In this document: positions 23,332 to 31,440 of the stretch, in pieces
Numbering within the stretch: the first letter of the stretch is position 1
Layout: the number at the start of each line of letters is the position of its first letter
Origin: Bacteroidaceae bacterium
Lineage (GTDB): Bacteria; Bacteroidota; Bacteroidia; Bacteroidales; Bacteroidaceae
Direction: 5' to 3'
NCBI GenBank assembly: GCA_017470525.1
Contig: JAFUYM010000042.1
Coordinates: 1-35,739 of the forward strand
Length of the DNA: 35,739 nt
Translations under genes and position numbers: made by a program
Notes under the pieces: generated by a model
What the model saw: the letters and a program-made list of their open reading frames with translations, nothing else
What the model was told of the DNA's origin: nothing
Databases searched by the model: none

Positions 23332-23906
23332 ACATACAAATGGTGTTCTCTGATGTAAGCAGCCACCTTTCTGTTCACCCACTTCAACGGCATCCTTCCC
23401 TTTTCCACAGCCTCCCTGATTTGCGTGGATGAAATGTCATACAACGGTGTCTCCACCACCTTCACCGATGCCGGCAAATGGCTTTCGTCCATCTCACATC
23501 CTGGTCGGCGATAGACAAGAATTGAATATTGGTCGATGATCTCCTGTGCATGATACCATCTCGGGAACCGTTCCCAATTATCCGCCCCAATCACCAGCAC
23601 AAATTCAGACTCAGGATATGCCTTACGGAGTTCGCCCAACGTGGTGATGGTGTAAGAAGGCACAGGCAGATGCCGCTCGAAGTCCGACACCTTCACACCA
23701 TCAATCCCCTCTGTCGCCAACCGCGCCATGTTCAGCCGATGCTCATACTCCGCAATGTCACTCTCTGCCCCCTGCTTCAAAGGGTTCAGCGGCGAAACCA
23801 ACAACCACAACTCATCCACCAGCCCCTGCTTCACAATCGATGCCGCCAGTTCCACGTGTCCCCGATGAACTGGGTTGAAACTTCCTCCGTAAATGCCTAT
23901 TTTCAT
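23328..23906 (-). CDS. nadD: Nicotinate-nucleotide adenylyltransferase
   Basis: 192 residues. IGIYGGSFNPVHRGHVELA contains the nucleotidyltransferase GxFxPxHxGH motif, VLVIGADNWERFPRW is the NadD substrate loop, and ISSTQIREAV is the ISSTxIR phosphate-binding motif. It converts nicotinate mononucleotide and ATP to deamido-NAD in NAD synthesis. The length is standard. It converges on and overlaps the preceding gene, with no terminator between them. Confidence 0.95.
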   Translation of the reverse strand: MKIGIYGGSFNPVHRGHVELAASIVKQGLVDELWLLVSPLNPLKQGAESDIAEYEHRLNMARLATEGIDGVKVSDFERHLPVPSYTITTLGELRKAYPESEFVLVIGADNWERFPRWYHAQEIIDQYSILVYRRPGCEMDESHLPASVKVVETPLYDISSTQIREAVEKGRMPLKWVNRKVAAYIREHHLYV

Positions 23907-23930
23907 GATGCGCTTCTGTTTTTATGGTTG

Positions 23931-23938
23931 CAAAGATA
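23931..23938 (-). promoter_or_regulatory. -7 box of nadD
   Basis: TATCTTTG on the minus strand, 24 bp before the nadD ATG; no convincing -33 element. Confidence 0.5.
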
Positions 23939-23970
23939 ATGATAATTCTTGATTCTTCCATCTTGAGCAA

Positions 23971-24000
23971 TTGTTTTTTCAGAAAAAAGTGATACCTTTG
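23971..24000 (+). promoter_or_regulatory. Promoter of the acetyltransferase gene
   Basis: TTG at 23971-23973, 19-bp spacer, TACCTTTG at 23993-24000. Divergent from the nadD promoter. Confidence 0.6.
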
Positions 24001-24023
24001 CATAACAGAATGGAAGAACTAAC

Positions 24024-24641
24024 ATGGAAATATTAAGTGAAAAAGAGAAAATGCTGCATCAGTTGATGTACGATGCCAACTACGACCCCGAACTGCTCGA
24101 GGAACGCAAACGGGCGAAAGACCTGTGCTATGAGTATAACCAGTTGAAGCCGTCGGACGAGGCTGGGCAACGGACGTTGATGCAACAGTTGTTGGGACGC
24201 ACCAAGGAGGCTTTCTGCATCATTGCACCGTTCTGGTGCGATTATGGCTATAACATCGAAGTGGGCGAAAACTTCTTTGCCAACCACAATACCGTGATTC
24301 TCGATGCCGCCAAGGTCACCTTTGGCGATAACGTCTTCATTGCTCCCAACTGCGGCTTCTACACGGCAGGGCATCCCATCGATGCCGAACGCCGAAACGC
24401 AGGGCTGGAATATGCCTGCCCCATCACGGTGGGCGACAATGTGTGGATTGGCGGTGGTGTGCAGGTCATGCCGGGTGTGACCATCGGCAGCAACGTCGTC
24501 ATCGGTGGCGGCAGCGTGGTGGTGAAGGACATCCCCGGCAACTCTGTCGCCGTAGGTAATCCGTGCCGAGTCATCCGTCCGATTACAGAAGCCGACAAAG
24601 AGAAGTGTTGGGACAGAGTGGTTGACGGAAAGAGCATCTAA
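24024..24641 (+). CDS. Maltose O-acetyltransferase-like hexapeptide acetyltransferase
   Basis: 205 residues. The N-terminal Mac domain (EKEKMLHQLMYDANYDPELLEERKRAKDLC) is followed by left-handed beta-helix hexapeptide repeats: VILDAAKVTFGDNVFIAPNC, a GFYTAGHP catalytic-His loop, ITVGDNVWIGGGVQVMPGVT and IGSNVVIGGGSVVVKDIP. It belongs to the LacA/Maa/NodL group of acetyl-CoA-dependent sugar acetyltransferases; the natural acceptor is not evident. The next gene follows 13 bp later and is probably co-transcribed. Confidence 0.9.
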   Translation: MEILSEKEKMLHQLMYDANYDPELLEERKRAKDLCYEYNQLKPSDEAGQRTLMQQLLGRTKEAFCIIAPFWCDYGYNIEVGENFFANHNTVILDAAKVTFGDNVFIAPNCGFYTAGHPIDAERRNAGLEYACPITVGDNVWIGGGVQVMPGVTIGSNVVIGGGSVVVKDIPGNSVAVGNPCRVIRPITEADKEKCWDRVVDGKSI

Positions 24642-24654
24642 CAAACATCATTGT

Positions 24655-25449
24655 ATGAACACAAAAACAACAGCAAAGGACATTATCGAATACATGGAGT
24701 CGCTGTACGATGAGGAGCAGCGACGGGGATTGATGCGGTTTTTCAAGACCGCAAAGGGAGAGTATGGGTATGGCGATGAGTTCTTGGGCATCAAGGTGCC
24801 GCAGACACGAGAGGTGGTGAAGGCGGCAAAGGACACACCACTCAGCGAGATTCCCGAACTGCTGATGAACCGCTGGCACGAAGTGAGACTCTGCGGTTGG
24901 CTGTTGCTGGTTGACAAATTCGAGCGACTGGCAACGAAACGGCTGACGAACGAGCCTGATGCCATCCGCAAACGAGATGAAATCGTGACGCTCTACCTGA
25001 AGTACGCCAAACAAGCCAACAACTGGGACTTGGTGGACATGTCTGTGCCTAAAGTCATCGGGCATTGGCTGCTCCTGCCCACCTTCCTTGGCGGCAAGGA
25101 GGCAGGGCTTCATCATGCCTACAAACAGAGAGTCCTCGATTCCCTCGCCCACAGCCCCAACCTCTGGAAGCAACGCATGAGCATTGTCTGCACATGGAAG
25201 ACCTCGCAGCAGGGCGACCCTTCGTGGTGCCTCCGCTATGCTGAGATGCACCTTCACCATCCCCACGACCTCATGCACAAAGCCGTCGGTTGGATGCTCC
25301 GCGAGATGGGCAAGCGTGTTTCTCTCGACCTTCTCCGCGACTTCCTCGACCTACACGCCCACGAAATGCCCCGCACGGCTCTCCGATATGCAATTGAGAA
25401 GATGTCGGAGGGAGAACGGAAGATGTGGATGGACAAGAAAGTTTCTTAA
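24655..25449 (+). CDS. DNA alkylation repair protein, AlkD-like HEAT-repeat family
   Basis: 264 residues from MNTKTTAKDIIEYM. The helical repeat pattern and signature segments FLGIKVPQTREVVKAAK, HEVRLCGWLLLVDKFERL, NNWDLVDMSVPKVIGHWL, WKQRMSIVCTW and HKAVGWMLREMGKRV match AlkD-type DNA glycosylases, which excise N3- and N7-alkylpurines without base flipping. The upstream TTG at 24622 would also extend the frame, but it lies inside the acetyltransferase gene; ATG at 24655 is preferred. Confidence 0.87.
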   Translation: MNTKTTAKDIIEYMESLYDEEQRRGLMRFFKTAKGEYGYGDEFLGIKVPQTREVVKAAKDTPLSEIPELLMNRWHEVRLCGWLLLVDKFERLATKRLTNEPDAIRKRDEIVTLYLKYAKQANNWDLVDMSVPKVIGHWLLLPTFLGGKEAGLHHAYKQRVLDSLAHSPNLWKQRMSIVCTWKTSQQGDPSWCLRYAEMHLHHPHDLMHKAVGWMLREMGKRVSLDLLRDFLDLHAHEMPRTALRYAIEKMSEGERKMWMDKKVS

Positions 25450-25548
25450 GCAAAAAGTGAAGAGTGAAAAGTGAAAAACAGAAGTTACCAACCATCAGGA
25501 CAAAGGAAACTTCAATTTTTCACTTTTCACTCTTCACTTTTCGCTTAA
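25446..25548. repeat. 39-bp inverted repeat between the AlkD-like gene and trpS
   Basis: 25446-25484 and 25510-25548 are inverted copies with three mismatches, built from AGTGAA/GAGTGAA steps (TTCACT on the other arm). The left arm begins inside the stop codon of the AlkD-like gene. It can form a very stable hairpin ending in TTAAAA, and may act as terminator or transcript stabiliser. The words are simple-repeat-like, so it may be one copy of an interspersed family. Confidence 0.9.
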
Positions 25549-25554
25549 AATCAC

Positions 25555-25562
25555 TACCTTTG
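25555..25562 (+). promoter_or_regulatory. -7 box of trpS
   Basis: TACCTTTG immediately after the inverted repeat, 23 bp before the trpS ATG; -33 element unclear because the region is taken up by the hairpin arm. Confidence 0.55.
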
Positions 25563-25585
25563 CACAAAATTTAAGCAAATAAAAC

Positions 25586-26578
25586 ATGAAAGAAATCGTT
25601 TTGAGTGGCATTCGCCCTACGGGAAACCTCCACCTCGGAAACTATTATGGAGCAGTGCAGAACTTTGTGAAGATGCAGGAAGACTATAACTGCTACTACT
25701 TCATCGCCGACTGGCACTCGCTCACCACCCACCCCAAGCCCGAAGACATCCAGCAGTCGGCTCGCACCATCTTGGCGGAGTATCTGGCTTGCGGCATCGA
25801 CCCCGAAAAATCAACCATCTACATACAGAGTGACGTGCCCGAGACCATCGAGTTGTACCTCTATCTGAACATGAACTGCTATCTCGGCGAACTGGAGCGT
25901 GTGACGACCTTCAAGGAGAAGGCACGTAAGCAGCCCAACAACGTGAACGCCGGTTTGCTCACCTACCCCACGCTGATGGCAGCCGACATCTTGCAACACC
26001 GTGCCGCCAAGGTGCCCGTGGGCAAAGACCAGGAGCAGAACATGGAGATGGCACGCAAATGTGCCCGCCGCTTCAACAACATCTACGGCGTTGAGTTCTT
26101 CCCCGAGCCTCAGAACTTCTACTTTGGCGACCATGCCATCAAGATTCCGGGCCTCGACGGCAGTGGCAAAATGGGTAAGTCGGAAGGCAACTGCATCTAC
26201 CTCTACGAGGACGCCAAGAGCATCGAGAAGAAGGTGAAGAAGGCGGTGACCGATTCAGGCCCTACGGAGCCGAATCAGGAGAAGCCCGAAGTGATTCAGA
26301 ACCTTTTCACGCTGATGGAAATAGCCTCCAGCAAGGAGACCTACGACTACTTCAATGAGAAATGGAACGACATGACCATCCGCTACGGCGACCTGAAGAA
26401 GCAACTGGCTGAGGACATCGTGAACACGCTCGCCCCCATCCGCGAACGCATTCTTGAATATCAGAACAACCAGGAACTGCTCGACAAGGTAGCGAGACTC
26501 GGTGCAGAAAAGGCACGCGAGAGTGCGGCAGCCACGCTGAGGGAGGTCAGAAAGATAATCGGCTTCAGAGTGTACTAA
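25586..26578 (+). CDS. trpS: Tryptophan--tRNA ligase
   Basis: 330 residues, class I aminoacyl-tRNA synthetase. GIRPTGNLHLGNYYGAV carries the HIGH-type signature as HLGN, and GSGKMGKSEGNCIYL carries the KMSKS-type loop. ADWHSLTT and TLMAADILQHRA match the TrpRS tryptophan pocket. It charges tRNA-Trp with tryptophan. The length is standard, and it is followed by a strong terminator. No tryptophan-biosynthesis gene is nearby. Confidence 0.96.
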   Translation: MKEIVLSGIRPTGNLHLGNYYGAVQNFVKMQEDYNCYYFIADWHSLTTHPKPEDIQQSARTILAEYLACGIDPEKSTIYIQSDVPETIELYLYLNMNCYLGELERVTTFKEKARKQPNNVNAGLLTYPTLMAADILQHRAAKVPVGKDQEQNMEMARKCARRFNNIYGVEFFPEPQNFYFGDHAIKIPGLDGSGKMGKSEGNCIYLYEDAKSIEKKVKKAVTDSGPTEPNQEKPEVIQNLFTLMEIASSKETYDYFNEKWNDMTIRYGDLKKQLAEDIVNTLAPIRERILEYQNNQELLDKVARLGAEKARESAAATLREVRKIIGFRVY

Positions 26579-26595
26579 TCTCTAAGAAGAGCCAA

Positions 26596-26646
26596 AAAGG
26601 AGAGAGAGGAAGTGCCCCAATCGGCATTTCCTCTCTCTTCTTTTTT
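26596..26646 (+). terminator. Intrinsic terminator of trpS
   Basis: GGAGAGAGAGGAAGTGCC (26599-26616) pairs with GGCATTTCCTCTCTCTTC (26623-26640), with G-T and minor mismatches, around a short loop, followed by TTTTTT. Confidence 0.88.
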
Positions 26647-26667
26647 AGGCATACGCTACACCCCAAA

Positions 26668-26736
26668 AGTGGTGTGAGTCACACCGCTTTGGTGGTCTGA
26701 GTCACACCACTTAAGCGGTCTGACTCAGACCACTTT
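26668..26736. repeat. Array B: three 23-bp near-palindromic units
   Basis: Units 26668-26690, 26691-26713 and 26714-26736, centred on GAGTC, GAGTC and GACTC. Each unit has one mismatch between its own 9-bp halves, but GTGGTGTGA (unit 1 left) matches TCACACCAC (unit 2 right) 9/9 and GTGGTCTGA (unit 2 left) matches TCAGACCAC (unit 3 right) 9/9. The array starts 24 bp after the stop codon of the minus-strand response-regulator gene. Confidence 0.88.
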
Positions 26737-26760
26737 TGAGGCTTCTGGCGAAGGGTGTTC

Positions 26761-27486
26761 TTAGTCCTTGCTGATGAGTTTGTAACCGATGCCGCGCACG
26801 TTGATGATGCGGATGTCGGGGTCACGGGAGAGTTTGTGGCGAAGTTTGGTGATGAAGACGTGGAGGCTGCGAGTGTTGAAGAAAGAGTCGTCGCCCCAAA
26901 GTTCGAGGAGGATGTCGCGGATGGGCACCACGTCACCTCGGTGCAGACAGAGGCGTTTCAGGATTTCAGCCTCTCGATGGGAAAGCGAGAAGACCTGCGG
27001 GGTGAAGTCAGCATCGGAGAAGAGCAGTTGTTGGGTGAGGGTGTTGAGTTGGTAGTTGCCGACGACAAACAGGTGCTGAGCATCTTTGGGGACAGGGGAT
27101 TGTGTGATGCAAGCACGTCCGACGAGGGCTTTGAGGCGAATCATCAGTTCCTGCATGCCAAAGGGTTTGCGAAGGTAGTCGTTGGCTCCGAGTTCAAAAC
27201 CATGCACCACGTCTTCGGTGGCAGTACGTGCGGTGAGGAAGAGGACGGGAATGTGTGGGTCGTTCTGACGAAGACGTTTCACCATGTCGAAACCATCCAT
27301 GCGGGGCATCATCACGTCGGCGACAAGGATGTCGGGATGGAGTGTGTGGTACATCCGCAAGCCCTCTTCGCCGTCGTGAGCAATGTAGATGGTGAAGCCT
27401 TGTTGGTCGAGCGTGTCTTTGATGATGAAGGCGAGGGTGGCTTCATCCTCAACCAAGAGTACCGTTATGTTTTCGTTAGGAGTCAT
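26761..27486 (-). CDS. OmpR/PhoB-family response regulator
   Basis: 241 residues from MTPNENITVLLVEDE. The receiver domain has the acidic pair Glu13/Asp14, the phospho-acceptor Asp57 in ILVADVMMPRMDG, and LTARTATED and LRKPFG with the conserved Thr and Lys. The C-terminal winged helix (~145-238) shows LSHREAEILKRL, VVPIRDILLELWG, RSLHVFITKLRHKL and IINVRGIGYKL. It lies five bases after the histidine kinase gene and should be its partner. Likely targets include the divergent receptor gene, whose upstream region has direct repeats. Confidence 0.93.
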   Translation of the reverse strand: MTPNENITVLLVEDEATLAFIIKDTLDQQGFTIYIAHDGEEGLRMYHTLHPDILVADVMMPRMDGFDMVKRLRQNDPHIPVLFLTARTATEDVVHGFELGANDYLRKPFGMQELMIRLKALVGRACITQSPVPKDAQHLFVVGNYQLNTLTQQLLFSDADFTPQVFSLSHREAEILKRLCLHRGDVVPIRDILLELWGDDSFFNTRSLHVFITKLRHKLSRDPDIRIINVRGIGYKLISKD

Positions 27487-27491
27487 AGGAA

Positions 27492-29147
27492 TTATAGGAA
27501 AGAGATGAGCATGCCGCCCATGAGCCATGCCAGTAGGTTGAGCGTGTGGGCATTAGGTTTGGGGAAATGAAGGATGAACGTGCTGCCCTCCCCTGGCTTA
27601 CTATCGACAGAAACAGAGCCTCGGTGCAACCGCATCATGGTCGCCACGTAATAGAGCCCGAGTCCATGCCCCTTCACGTTGTGGAGGTTGCCGTTGGGCA
27701 CACGGTAGAACTTCTCAAAGATGTGGCGTTGCTGTTCGGAGGTGATGCCGATGCCACGGTCGCTGACAGAGATGAACGTCGTCCCGTCGCGGGTGATGCC
27801 GCCACAGACGTTGATGTCCGCCTCCGCCGCCGAATATTTCACCGCATTATCCAGCAAATTGCCCAGCATCTGCAAGAGCAAGGTGCGGTCGGCTGTCAGC
27901 GTCAGGTCGTCGGGCTGAATGGCGGTGGCGATGTGGAGAGGTTTTCCGTTCTTCATCTTCTGAGTCTCCACAGCAGCAGCCACAACCTCTTTCACATTCA
28001 GTACTTCCAGTTTCAGCACAAAGTTTTTCTGCCGTTCAGCACTCACCGACAGAATCTGCTCCACCATGTCGCCCAGGCGTTGCAGTTGCTCCTGAGAGAC
28101 GCGAAGGTACTTTTCCCGCGTCGCCGCATCCTCTCCCTGATGGAAGTGAAGCAGGGCATCATTGGCAGCGTATGCCACAGCGATGGGGGTCTTCAGTTCG
28201 TGGGTGATGTTGTGGGTGAAGTCGCTCTTCATCTCGTCGAGTGTCTTCTGTTTCAGCAGCGTGTGGATGAGATACCAGAACGTGAAAGCGAGAACAATCA
28301 ACGTGAGGAGGGAGGTGGCAATGATGCCTTTCAGCGACTTCAACACACTCACTCTGACAGGCTCCATCCACAGGCGATAGAGGTCGTGCTGCGACGAAGT
28401 GTAGTGGTAATCGTAATGCACGGCTTTCTCGGTCGGCTGATAGTGAGGCGTGGTAATCATGTTAAGCGTATCTATCCCAAGTGTGTCCGTCTCATCGACC
28501 GCATTCACATGGAAATGAAATTGCTCCAGCCGATGTGATGTGTCGATGTGATGCTCTTGCAGCCTCAACGTCAGGAGGCTGTCGAACACCGCCACATCAG
28601 GTTCGCTCAACAGGTCGATGCCGTTGTGGATGCCCTGCTGCATCATCTGCGTCAAGTCGCGGACAGACTTCTGGTCGTCCACCACGGCGGAGAAAAGCCC
28701 ATTTCCACCACTGACCAATGCCTTGTTTTTCTCGGTTTCTTCGGTGTCGTATGAATGCACGTCCACCCGCATGTGCCGCTTGCCAGCCACGCTGTCACGC
28801 CGAATGGTGATGGTGTCCGTCAGTTCCTCGTCCTTCATGATGATGGCATCGTAACCCTTCTGCCGGACGGTGGTGACAGAGCCAGCATACACCATCTGGT
28901 TGTTCACGTCCATCTTGTAGCCCGTGGCATAACTGACCTCGCCATGCGTTTGTGTCTTTTGCGAGAGTTTGGCGATACGAAGCACCATCTCGTTATAATC
29001 CGAGATGCGAAGTGCCTCCGCAATGCTCTCCTCCATCTCCTGCTTGCGGGTCTCGTAGAGATTGTGGAGGCAGTAAAGTTGGAAGAGGAAGATGGCTGCA
29101 AGGGCGGTGCAGACAAGAATGGTGATGGTTTTGAGTGGCAGTTTCAT
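27492..29147 (-). CDS. Membrane sensor histidine kinase
   Basis: 551 residues from MKLPLKTITILV. TM1 (~8-28) and TM2 (~285-310, GIIATSLLTLIVLAFTFWYL) bracket a periplasmic sensor domain of about 250 residues without a recognised fold. The kinase core has the H box FTHNITHELKTPIAVAYA, N box MLGNLLDNAVKYS, G1 VSDRGIGIT, F box IFEKFYR and G2 GHGLGLYYV. After the usual end of the ATPase domain there is an extra hydrophobic tail, LNLLAWLMGGMLISFL, which is unusual. It is transcribed divergently from an outer-membrane receptor gene it may regulate. Confidence 0.93.
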   Translation of the reverse strand: MKLPLKTITILVCTALAAIFLFQLYCLHNLYETRKQEMEESIAEALRISDYNEMVLRIAKLSQKTQTHGEVSYATGYKMDVNNQMVYAGSVTTVRQKGYDAIIMKDEELTDTITIRRDSVAGKRHMRVDVHSYDTEETEKNKALVSGGNGLFSAVVDDQKSVRDLTQMMQQGIHNGIDLLSEPDVAVFDSLLTLRLQEHHIDTSHRLEQFHFHVNAVDETDTLGIDTLNMITTPHYQPTEKAVHYDYHYTSSQHDLYRLWMEPVRVSVLKSLKGIIATSLLTLIVLAFTFWYLIHTLLKQKTLDEMKSDFTHNITHELKTPIAVAYAANDALLHFHQGEDAATREKYLRVSQEQLQRLGDMVEQILSVSAERQKNFVLKLEVLNVKEVVAAAVETQKMKNGKPLHIATAIQPDDLTLTADRTLLLQMLGNLLDNAVKYSAAEADINVCGGITRDGTTFISVSDRGIGITSEQQRHIFEKFYRVPNGNLHNVKGHGLGLYYVATMMRLHRGSVSVDSKPGEGSTFILHFPKPNAHTLNLLAWLMGGMLISFL

Positions 29148-29151
29148 GCTG

Positions 29152-29159
29152 CAAAAATA
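29152..29159 (-). promoter_or_regulatory. -7 box of the histidine kinase gene, apparently leaderless
   Basis: TATTTTTG on the minus strand ends four bases before the ATG at 29147, the same spacing seen at 290-302 and 34518-34513. Confidence 0.5.
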
Positions 29160-29189
29160 CATGTTTTCAGGGAGATTCCATGTTTTTGA

Positions 29190-29235
29190 TAAGACTAAAT
29201 AACACTTTTCTGTCTCGTTGGTAAGACTACGTAAC
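29190..29235. promoter_or_regulatory. Direct repeats between the two-component system and the receptor gene
   Basis: TAAGACTAAATAAC (29190-29203) and TAAGACTACGTAAC (29222-29235) are direct repeats, 12 of 14 identical, with starts 32 bp apart (three helical turns). An inverted AGTCTT follows at 29240-29245. They lie upstream of the receptor -7 box and are good candidates for response-regulator binding. Confidence 0.55.
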
Positions 29236-29268
29236 CAAAAGTCTTCTTCATGAACGAAAAAGGCTCCG

Positions 29269-29276
29269 TAACTTTG
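29269..29276 (+). promoter_or_regulatory. -7 box of the receptor gene
   Basis: TAACTTTG 20 bp before the ATG. No good -33 element, consistent with a promoter needing an activator at the direct repeats upstream. Confidence 0.55.
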
Positions 29277-29296
29277 CACTCAAAAAAAACAACAGC

Positions 29297-31396
29297 ATGA
29301 AACAGACGATTCTCCTTTTGGCAGTGATGAGCATGCCCTCCTGCCTCTGTGCCCAAAGCGACACACTCTCCACCCACCAAATCCAAATAGCCACCACCGA
29401 CAGCCTCCAACTCACCCTGCCCGAAGTGATGGTGAAGGGCGAACACCCCATCGTGAAGATTGATGGCAGCAAACTTCTTTTCGACATGCCCCAACTCCTG
29501 AAGGACAAACCCGCCGACAATGCTTTTGATGCCATGCGCGAAGTACCGGGAATCACCGCCGACGGCGACGATGTGAAACTGGGTGGCACTCCCATCGCCC
29601 TCATCCTGAATGGCAAACCAACCACCATGTCGCGCGAACAGATACTGAGCCTGCTGAAAAGTACACCTGCCAACCGATTGGAAAAGGTGGAACTGATGAT
29701 GGCAGCCCCAGCAAAGTATCAGGTCAGAGGGGCATTACTCAATATTCTCATAAGAAAGACAGGAGAGGACACCGCCCTGCAAGGCGAACTCTATGCCAAA
29801 GCGGAAACGGAGCACGAAGCGAGTTTCAACGAACGTGCCACCCTGCTCTATCACCAAGGCAAACTCTCGCTCGATGCCCTCTACAGCATCAGCCACGGCA
29901 AGGGCTATCACACAACGCACCAGACGGGCATCCACACCCTGAACGACGGCACCCAACACCCCATCGACACTCGCAACGTGACCCAATCCGATGCCCGCCC
30001 CACCCACGACTACCGCATCGGGCTCGACTACGACTTCTCCGACCAACACCAACTGAGCCTCGCCTACACCGGCAACAACAGCGGCGGCAACTACCAGAGC
30101 CACATGACGGGTGTGCAGCAATCGTCCATCGCCAACACCAAGAAGGACATCCTCCACAACGGGCACATCGATTACACGCTTCCCTTCGGGTTGAACATTG
30201 GGGCTGACCTCACCTACTACGAAAGCAATCACTCGCAAGACCTCGTCAGCAACCTCAACGGCAATCAACTGGATTTCTTCACACAAAACCAGCAACGCAT
30301 CAACCGCACCAAATACTTCCTCCGTCAGGAGCACACATTAAAGAAAAACTGGAATCTCAACTACGGAGCCACCTACACCTACGTGATTGACCACAGCCGT
30401 CAGCACTATCAACCGACAGGCAACACCCTGCAAAGCGAACTGCCCGACGACCTCCTGTCTCGCAACACAGAAAAGACCCTCAATCTCTATGCAGGGGCTT
30501 CCCACACATTCAATACACACCTCTCTGCGGAAGCCTCTCTCGCTGCCGAACACTATCGCACACCCGTGTGGAACGACTGGGACTTCTTCCCCACCCTCAG
30601 CCTATCCTTCACTCCCCAAGCCCAACGCATCTGGCAACTCTCCCTCAGCAGCGACAAACGCTATCCCGACTATTGGGCTGTGCAGAACGCCACCACCTAC
30701 TATGGCGGTGCGTATGAAGAAATTCTTGGCAATCCGCTGCTGAAACCCTCTAAGACCTACAGCACCAGCATCAGCCACATCCTGAAGGGCAAATACATCT
30801 TCCGCACTTGGTTCACCTATCAGAAAGACTATTTCATGCAAACCATGTACCAATCTCCCGAACGCTTCAACGAGATTGCCCAGTTCAACAACTTCGACTT
30901 CCATCAGCAAGCAGGACTGCTCACTTCCCTGCCCCTCAACCTCTCTTGGTGGTTCACCACTCGCCTCAACCTCATCGGCGTGTGGATGCGAGAGAAGGAC
31001 AGCGACTACTACACCTGCCCCTTCGACCGCCACATCGCCTACGGCATGGCAACCTCCAGCACCACCCTCCGCTTCTCCCGTCGCCACGACCTCTCCCTCA
31101 CCATCTATGGTCTCATCCACAGCAAAGCCATCCAAGGCACGATGGACCTCCCTGCCTCGGGCAACCTCGACCTCACCCTCCGCTACGCCTTCGCCCACTC
31201 CCGTGCCATCCTCACCGCCTACTGCCAAGACCTCTTCCAAACTCGCTCCATCTCCCCCACCATCACATGGGCACACCAATGCTTCCGTACCGACTTCTCC
31301 TGCTACCGCATCGCCGGCATCACCTTCACCTACAAGTTCGGCGGCTACAAGGAAAAGAAGCGCGAGGAAGTGGACACATCGAGAATGAGGAAATAA
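29297..31396 (+). CDS. Outer-membrane beta-barrel receptor, TonB-dependent-receptor-like
   Basis: 699 residues. A signal peptide (MKQTILLLAVMSMPSCLCAQ) is followed by a plug-like domain: LPEVMVKGEHPIVKIDGSKLLFDM, FDAMREVPGIT, ALILNGKPTTMSREQILSLLKSTPANRLEKVELM and ALLNILIRKT. A long beta-barrel rich in Tyr/Trp/Asn strands follows. It matches the Bacteroidetes outer-membrane-protein beta-barrel family related to TonB-dependent receptors but lacks the N-terminal carboxypeptidase-like repeat seen in many of them, and no SusD partner is adjacent. The ligand is unknown. Placement opposite a kinase/regulator pair suggests that system controls it. Confidence 0.88.
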   Translation: MKQTILLLAVMSMPSCLCAQSDTLSTHQIQIATTDSLQLTLPEVMVKGEHPIVKIDGSKLLFDMPQLLKDKPADNAFDAMREVPGITADGDDVKLGGTPIALILNGKPTTMSREQILSLLKSTPANRLEKVELMMAAPAKYQVRGALLNILIRKTGEDTALQGELYAKAETEHEASFNERATLLYHQGKLSLDALYSISHGKGYHTTHQTGIHTLNDGTQHPIDTRNVTQSDARPTHDYRIGLDYDFSDQHQLSLAYTGNNSGGNYQSHMTGVQQSSIANTKKDILHNGHIDYTLPFGLNIGADLTYYESNHSQDLVSNLNGNQLDFFTQNQQRINRTKYFLRQEHTLKKNWNLNYGATYTYVIDHSRQHYQPTGNTLQSELPDDLLSRNTEKTLNLYAGASHTFNTHLSAEASLAAEHYRTPVWNDWDFFPTLSLSFTPQAQRIWQLSLSSDKRYPDYWAVQNATTYYGGAYEEILGNPLLKPSKTYSTSISHILKGKYIFRTWFTYQKDYFMQTMYQSPERFNEIAQFNNFDFHQQAGLLTSLPLNLSWWFTTRLNLIGVWMREKDSDYYTCPFDRHIAYGMATSSTTLRFSRRHDLSLTIYGLIHSKAIQGTMDLPASGNLDLTLRYAFAHSRAILTAYCQDLFQTRSISPTITWAHQCFRTDFSCYRIAGITFTYKFGGYKEKKREEVDTSRMRK

Positions 31397-31440
31397 AATT
31401 CTTCTCTCCTGCAAAGGGTTTGTGTTTCTCGTATTCTTCT

